This document shows, in pieces, positions 4,275 through 7,040 of a DNA stretch of 7,040 bases. The notes beneath the pieces are model-generated. The model had not been told where the DNA came from and did not search any database. It saw only the letters and a program-made list of their open reading frames with translations. Made by a program: the position numbers and the translations under genes. Source of the stretch: Acidimicrobiia bacterium (GTDB lineage: Bacteria; Actinomycetota; Acidimicrobiia; Spongiisociales; SHLN01); NCBI GenBank assembly GCA_004283105.1, contig SHLN01000139.1:1-7040 (forward strand), read 5' to 3'. Position 1 is the stretch's first letter; each line of letters starts with the position of its first letter.

Positions 4275-5473
4275 CCGAGGCGTCCATTGCGATAGCGGCC
4301 AGCGGGCGAGAGTGGGCCCTTGGGCTCCATAGGTTTGTGGCCGACCACGGCGGGGCACGGGTGCGAGTGCGCGTCATGCATCCCGAGCAAGCCGTAGACG
4401 AGAGCTACGACGTACTGGTCATAGATGACATCACCTCGTTCTTGAGTGCCCGGCTCGTCCAGCAGGTCCAGCAGAAGGACCGCAAGGTGCTCGGGATCTT
4501 CGAGGAACCGGCCGGCGAGCAACGGCTCCGCAAGCTCGGCGTGAATGCCGTCATGCGGGCCGATGCCGAGCCCGAGGCGTTCGTAGCAACCATCGTGAAC
4601 CTCGCCGCCCAGCGGAATGTTGACGAGGAGTTCGCCGAGCTCATCGCCGACCTCCATGAAGGCGAACCGGAGGCCGACGCCCCGACCACCGCTCGATTCG
4701 TGGCGGTGGCAGGAGCTGGTGGAGGGGTTGGCGCAACCGAGGTCGCGATAGCGCTCGCCGCCGACCTGAAACGGCGTGGAACCAGGGTATGCCTGGTGGA
4801 CGCGGACGATGTTGCTCCGGCAATCGCGCAGCGTCTCGATCTCCCGTTGCATCCCAATATCCGCACAGCCATGGATCATCTCCATCACGGATCCGGTTCG
4901 GTGAGCCACGCCCTCCATCGCCAGTACAGCGGATTCACCGTGCTGCCCGGGCTCCCAAACGTCCGGGACTGGGGGGAAATCCGTTCCGGCGACGCAATCG
5001 ATGTGATAACCGAACTCTCCGTTGTCAACGACGTCGTGCTCGTGAACATCTCGTCGCTCGTCGAACAGACCCAGGGCGACGCCCGTGGCGAAGGCCGATT
5101 CGGGGTGGCGCGACTGGTGTTGGGTGCGGCCGATGCAGTGGTCCTCGTAGCCGGTCCGACCCCCATGGCGGTCGGCCGGGTCATCGAGTGGCTGGCCGAC
5201 ACACAGCGACTCATTTCAGCCAAACCCCTCCATGTCGTGGTCAATCGGTTTGACGACGGCCTGTTCGCAAGAGGCGAGATCGAGCAAGAGATCGAAGATG
5301 TCATCCGGCCGACCTCCCTGACATTCACTCCCTCGGATCCGAACCTGGCCAAAGCAGCGTGGGAAGGCACCCTGGCGCCATGGTCCGGGTTCTCGCGGGC
5401 AATTGAATCGGTCACCGATCACCTCACCCCCGCCCGGGCTCCGAGAACCCGTCGCCTCAGGATGGGCCGATGA
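4271..5473 (+). CDS. tadZ: CpaE/TadZ-like pilus-localising ATPase family protein with degenerate P-loop
   Basis: The 400-residue product has two domains. Residues 1-112 resemble a response-regulator receiver domain: a YDVLVIDDITSF strand with Asp52/Asp53 at the acceptor region, and a LGVNAVMRAD end. Residues 142-385 form a MinD/ParA-type P-loop fold: VAGAGGGVGATEVAIALA (146-163), VCLVDADD (173-180), VVLVNISS and VVLVAGPTPMAVGRV. This arrangement defines CpaE/TadZ, which marks the pole or site where the Tad machine is assembled. The canonical P-loop lysine is Ala155, a change seen in other family members. The deviant-Walker signature lysine is also absent (Gly150), and the residue after Thr156 is Glu instead of Thr/Ser. 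It may bind nucleotide weakly or not hydrolyse it. The gene begins within the SAF gene stop (ATGA), has no Shine-Dalgarno sequence and ends in an ATGA overlap with cpaF. Confidence 0.87.
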   Translation: MTEASIAIAASGREWALGLHRFVADHGGARVRVRVMHPEQAVDESYDVLVIDDITSFLSARLVQQVQQKDRKVLGIFEEPAGEQRLRKLGVNAVMRADAEPEAFVATIVNLAAQRNVDEEFAELIADLHEGEPEADAPTTARFVAVAGAGGGVGATEVAIALAADLKRRGTRVCLVDADDVAPAIAQRLDLPLHPNIRTAMDHLHHGSGSVSHALHRQYSGFTVLPGLPNVRDWGEIRSGDAIDVITELSVVNDVVLVNISSLVEQTQGDARGEGRFGVARLVLGAADAVVLVAGPTPMAVGRVIEWLADTQRLISAKPLHVVVNRFDDGLFARGEIEQEIEDVIRPTSLTFTPSDPNLAKAAWEGTLAPWSGFSRAIESVTDHLTPARAPRTRRLRMGR

Positions 5474-6753
5474 CGACCACCGCCTACGAGCAGATCCGCC
5501 AGGCGGTTGTCAGCACGGTCGACGATTTGCGGCTCGATCCCGCCCGGGATCTGACCGAAGTCCGCCGGGTCATCTCCGGGGCGGTAGAGGACTACCAGCG
5601 CAGAGCCCACCTCGGCCACGGGCGGGCTCTGGCCGACACCTCCGAAATGGTGGAGCGAGTTCTCAGTGCCATTGCCGACTACGGACCGTTCACCGATTTG
5701 TTCGCCCGCCGAGACATCGAGGAGATCTTCATCGAGGGGTCCCACGTCTCGTTCATCGACGGTTCGGGCCGACTGAAGGGAGTGACCGAGCCGACCACAG
5801 AGACCGAGAACCGCCACATCATCAACCGGCTGCTCAGCGAGACCGATCGTCACCTCGACACCGCCAACCCGATCGTCCAAGCCAGGGTCCTGGATGGCTC
5901 TGCCCGTTTGACGGCAGTCATACCGCCGATCGCCGATGCCCTGTCGGCCACCATTCGTCGCTATGCCCTCCGCCGTCAGACGCTGGCCGGGCTCGTTGAT
6001 CTCAACTCCCTCACTCCCGGAGCAGCCGGATTCCTCTGGGCGCTCATGCAGACCAACGCCAGCACCCTGCTGTCTGGCCCACCGGGGGCCGGAAAGACCT
6101 CACTCCTCGCCGCTCTGGTGGCAGCGGCACCGCCCAACCACTGCATCCGGGCCGTGGAGGAGGTGCGGGAGCTCTTCGTGCCGATCGTGCACGGCTCGTA
6201 CTACGAGTCACGGCCCCCGTCGCTCGATCGTTCCGGAGAGGTGGCGCTTCGTGACCTTGTCAAGGTCGTCCTGGCAATGCGTCCGGATCGCATCGTCGTC
6301 GGTGAGGTGCGGGGAGCAGAGGCGTTCGAGCTGACCCGGGCCGCCAACGCCGGCTGCGGTTTTGCCTGCACGGTGCACGCCAACTCTGCCCGTGACGCTC
6401 TCAACGCTCTCGTCAACGCGGCCATGATGGCCGGAGAGAACGTGGCCGAGCCCGTCGTTCGCAAGGTGTTCTCAACCACTATCGACGTGGTCGTCCACCT
6501 GGACCGTGATGCCGTGCCACCCGAGGGGAGCAGTGGATTGCGCCGGCAGGTGATGGAGATTCTGGCGGTCGTGCCGGCCATGGGGGACGATTTCACTACC
6601 GAGCCACTGTTCGTGAGGAACAGCCTGGGCGAGCCTCTGCAATGGACCGGGGCCGTCCCCCCTGCGACAACAACGCACATGCTCGAACGGTCGCTTCCAG
6701 GCGACCTGAACCTGCGCGACATCCTCGAGGGTCGCCGCCTCCCGCCAATATGA
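5470..6753 (+). CDS. cpaF: CpaF/TadA secretion motor ATPase (VirB11/GspE superfamily)
   Basis: The 427-residue product is the hexameric cytoplasmic ATPase that powers Tad pilus polymerisation. Residues 1-190 are the N-terminal domain with the characteristic ADYGPFTDLFARRDIEEIFI region and the RLTAVIPPI and IRRYA strands. The RecA-like motor domain follows: Walker A SGPPGAGKTS (202-211, Lys209), an Asp-box-like VEEVREL, Walker B and neighbour RPDRIVVGEVRGAEAFEL with Glu279, and His box CTVHANS (300-306, His303). Catalytic residues look intact. In the region that is TGHDGS in most CpaF proteins this one has NAGCGFAC, and the Asp box reads EE instead of ED; I believe this is shared by a subset of actinobacterial members. 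It is slightly shorter than the 450-500 residues common in Proteobacteria. It begins in an ATGA overlap and ends in another, so it is co-translated with TadZ and TadB. Confidence 0.94.
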   Translation: MTTTAYEQIRQAVVSTVDDLRLDPARDLTEVRRVISGAVEDYQRRAHLGHGRALADTSEMVERVLSAIADYGPFTDLFARRDIEEIFIEGSHVSFIDGSGRLKGVTEPTTETENRHIINRLLSETDRHLDTANPIVQARVLDGSARLTAVIPPIADALSATIRRYALRRQTLAGLVDLNSLTPGAAGFLWALMQTNASTLLSGPPGAGKTSLLAALVAAAPPNHCIRAVEEVRELFVPIVHGSYYESRPPSLDRSGEVALRDLVKVVLAMRPDRIVVGEVRGAEAFELTRAANAGCGFACTVHANSARDALNALVNAAMMAGENVAEPVVRKVFSTTIDVVVHLDRDAVPPEGSSGLRRQVMEILAVVPAMGDDFTTEPLFVRNSLGEPLQWTGAVPPATTTHMLERSLPGDLNLRDILEGRRLPPI

Positions 6754-7040
6754 GATTGCTCGCTGCGCTCGCGACTGGTTTCTTCAGCTATCTGGCCGTG
6801 GGGTTCGCCACCGGCAACGCCCCCAACTTCAGGCGCAGTCGCACTCCCCGGCAGGGTGCCGGTGCCCAGGCGCTGTGGCTGAGCCAGGCCGGAGTTGATC
6901 TGACCCCTCGCCAGTTCTGGGCGGGCTCGATGTTCGTCGGCTTGCTGGGTTTCGGGTTCGCCTGGGCTCTGTCGGGAGCCTGGGTAGTAGCGGCCGTCCC
7001 CGCTCTCACCATGGCCGTTCTTCCCCGTGCCTACTTCAGT
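6750..7040 (+). CDS. tadB: TadB-like inner-membrane platform protein (type II secretion F family), partial
   Basis: Only the first 97 residues are present; the frame is open to the window edge. The N-terminus is a membrane segment (LLAALATGFFSYLAVGFATG), followed by a basic stretch (RRSRTPR), then the typical WLSQAGVDLTPRQFW motif and a second and third hydrophobic segment (SMFVGLLGFGFAWALSG, VVAAVPALTMAVLPRAYF). The pairing of LTPRQFW with a hydrophobic stretch ending LPRAYF is characteristic of TadB/TadC-type GspF-domain proteins, which form the membrane platform on which CpaF acts. The ATG at 6750 forms an ATGA overlap with the cpaF stop, and no Shine-Dalgarno sequence precedes it. Placement right after cpaF favours TadB over TadC. 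The GspF domain itself lies outside the window. Confidence 0.88.
   Translation, partial: MRLLAALATGFFSYLAVGFATGNAPNFRRSRTPRQGAGAQALWLSQAGVDLTPRQFWAGSMFVGLLGFGFAWALSGAWVVAAVPALTMAVLPRAYFS

Noticed and set aside
4070..4918. 282-codon minus-strand open frame across the cpaB/tadZ junction
   Set aside because: Shadow of tadZ and cpaB, which have clear family motifs; its sequence shows no domain.
1..7040. CRISPR arrays, tRNA or rRNA genes, insertion sequences
   Set aside because: I saw no regularly spaced repeats, no tRNA cloverleaf features, no rRNA-like sequence and no transposase.

Overview
The window is GC-rich and densely coded, and it looks like a chromosomal segment of an actinobacterium. 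The evidence is the actinobacterial style of the pilus locus (SAF-domain protein, CpaE/TadZ, CpaF/TadA and a TadB-like protein joined by 4-base overlaps), the lipoprotein with a Thr/Ser/Gly-rich linker, the start codons that lack a Shine-Dalgarno sequence but have a -10-like box just upstream (leaderless style), and the codon bias. The threonine-rich lipoprotein style fits Acidimicrobiia-like lineages, but the class-level placement is only a guess.

Left part (1-2476, plus strand): three stand-alone genes. They are a secreted lipoprotein with a zinc-metallopeptidase HELVH motif (88-1332), a Dps/ferritin-like iron-storage and DNA-protection protein with all four ferroxidase ligands (1418-1885), and an unrecognised 181-residue protein (1931-2476) with a charged helical N-terminus and what looks like a duplicated small beta-barrel-like module.

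Middle part (2506-3391, minus strand): a compact three-gene cassette. The first gene encodes a 74-residue excisionase/BldC-like winged-helix DNA-binding protein. It is followed by a VapBC toxin-antitoxin pair with an AbrB-fold antitoxin and a PIN-domain RNase toxin. The antitoxin and toxin overlap by GTGA. The antitoxin start region holds a 25-base imperfect palindrome that also covers a -10-like box, which is a good candidate autoregulatory operator.

Right part (3392-7040, plus strand): an AT-richer divergent control region, then the start of a Tad (tight adherence, Flp-type pilus / type IVc) assembly operon. It carries a SAF/CpaB-like protein, a CpaE/TadZ-like localisation ATPase that has lost the P-loop lysines, the CpaF/TadA motor ATPase, and the beginning of a TadB-like inner-membrane platform protein that runs off the window. 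All four genes are linked by ATGA stop-start overlaps with little or no ribosome-binding site, so they are probably translationally coupled. The prepilin, peptidase and TadC/TadE-like genes are not in the window and would be expected downstream.

The most interesting spot is 3399-3460. Candidate promoters for the small DNA-binding protein (leftward) and for the Tad operon (rightward) lie on top of each other, and an inverted repeat flanks the Tad -10 box. This suggests a switch in which the small regulator controls both its own cassette with the toxin-antitoxin pair and pilus assembly. That link is inference, not proof.
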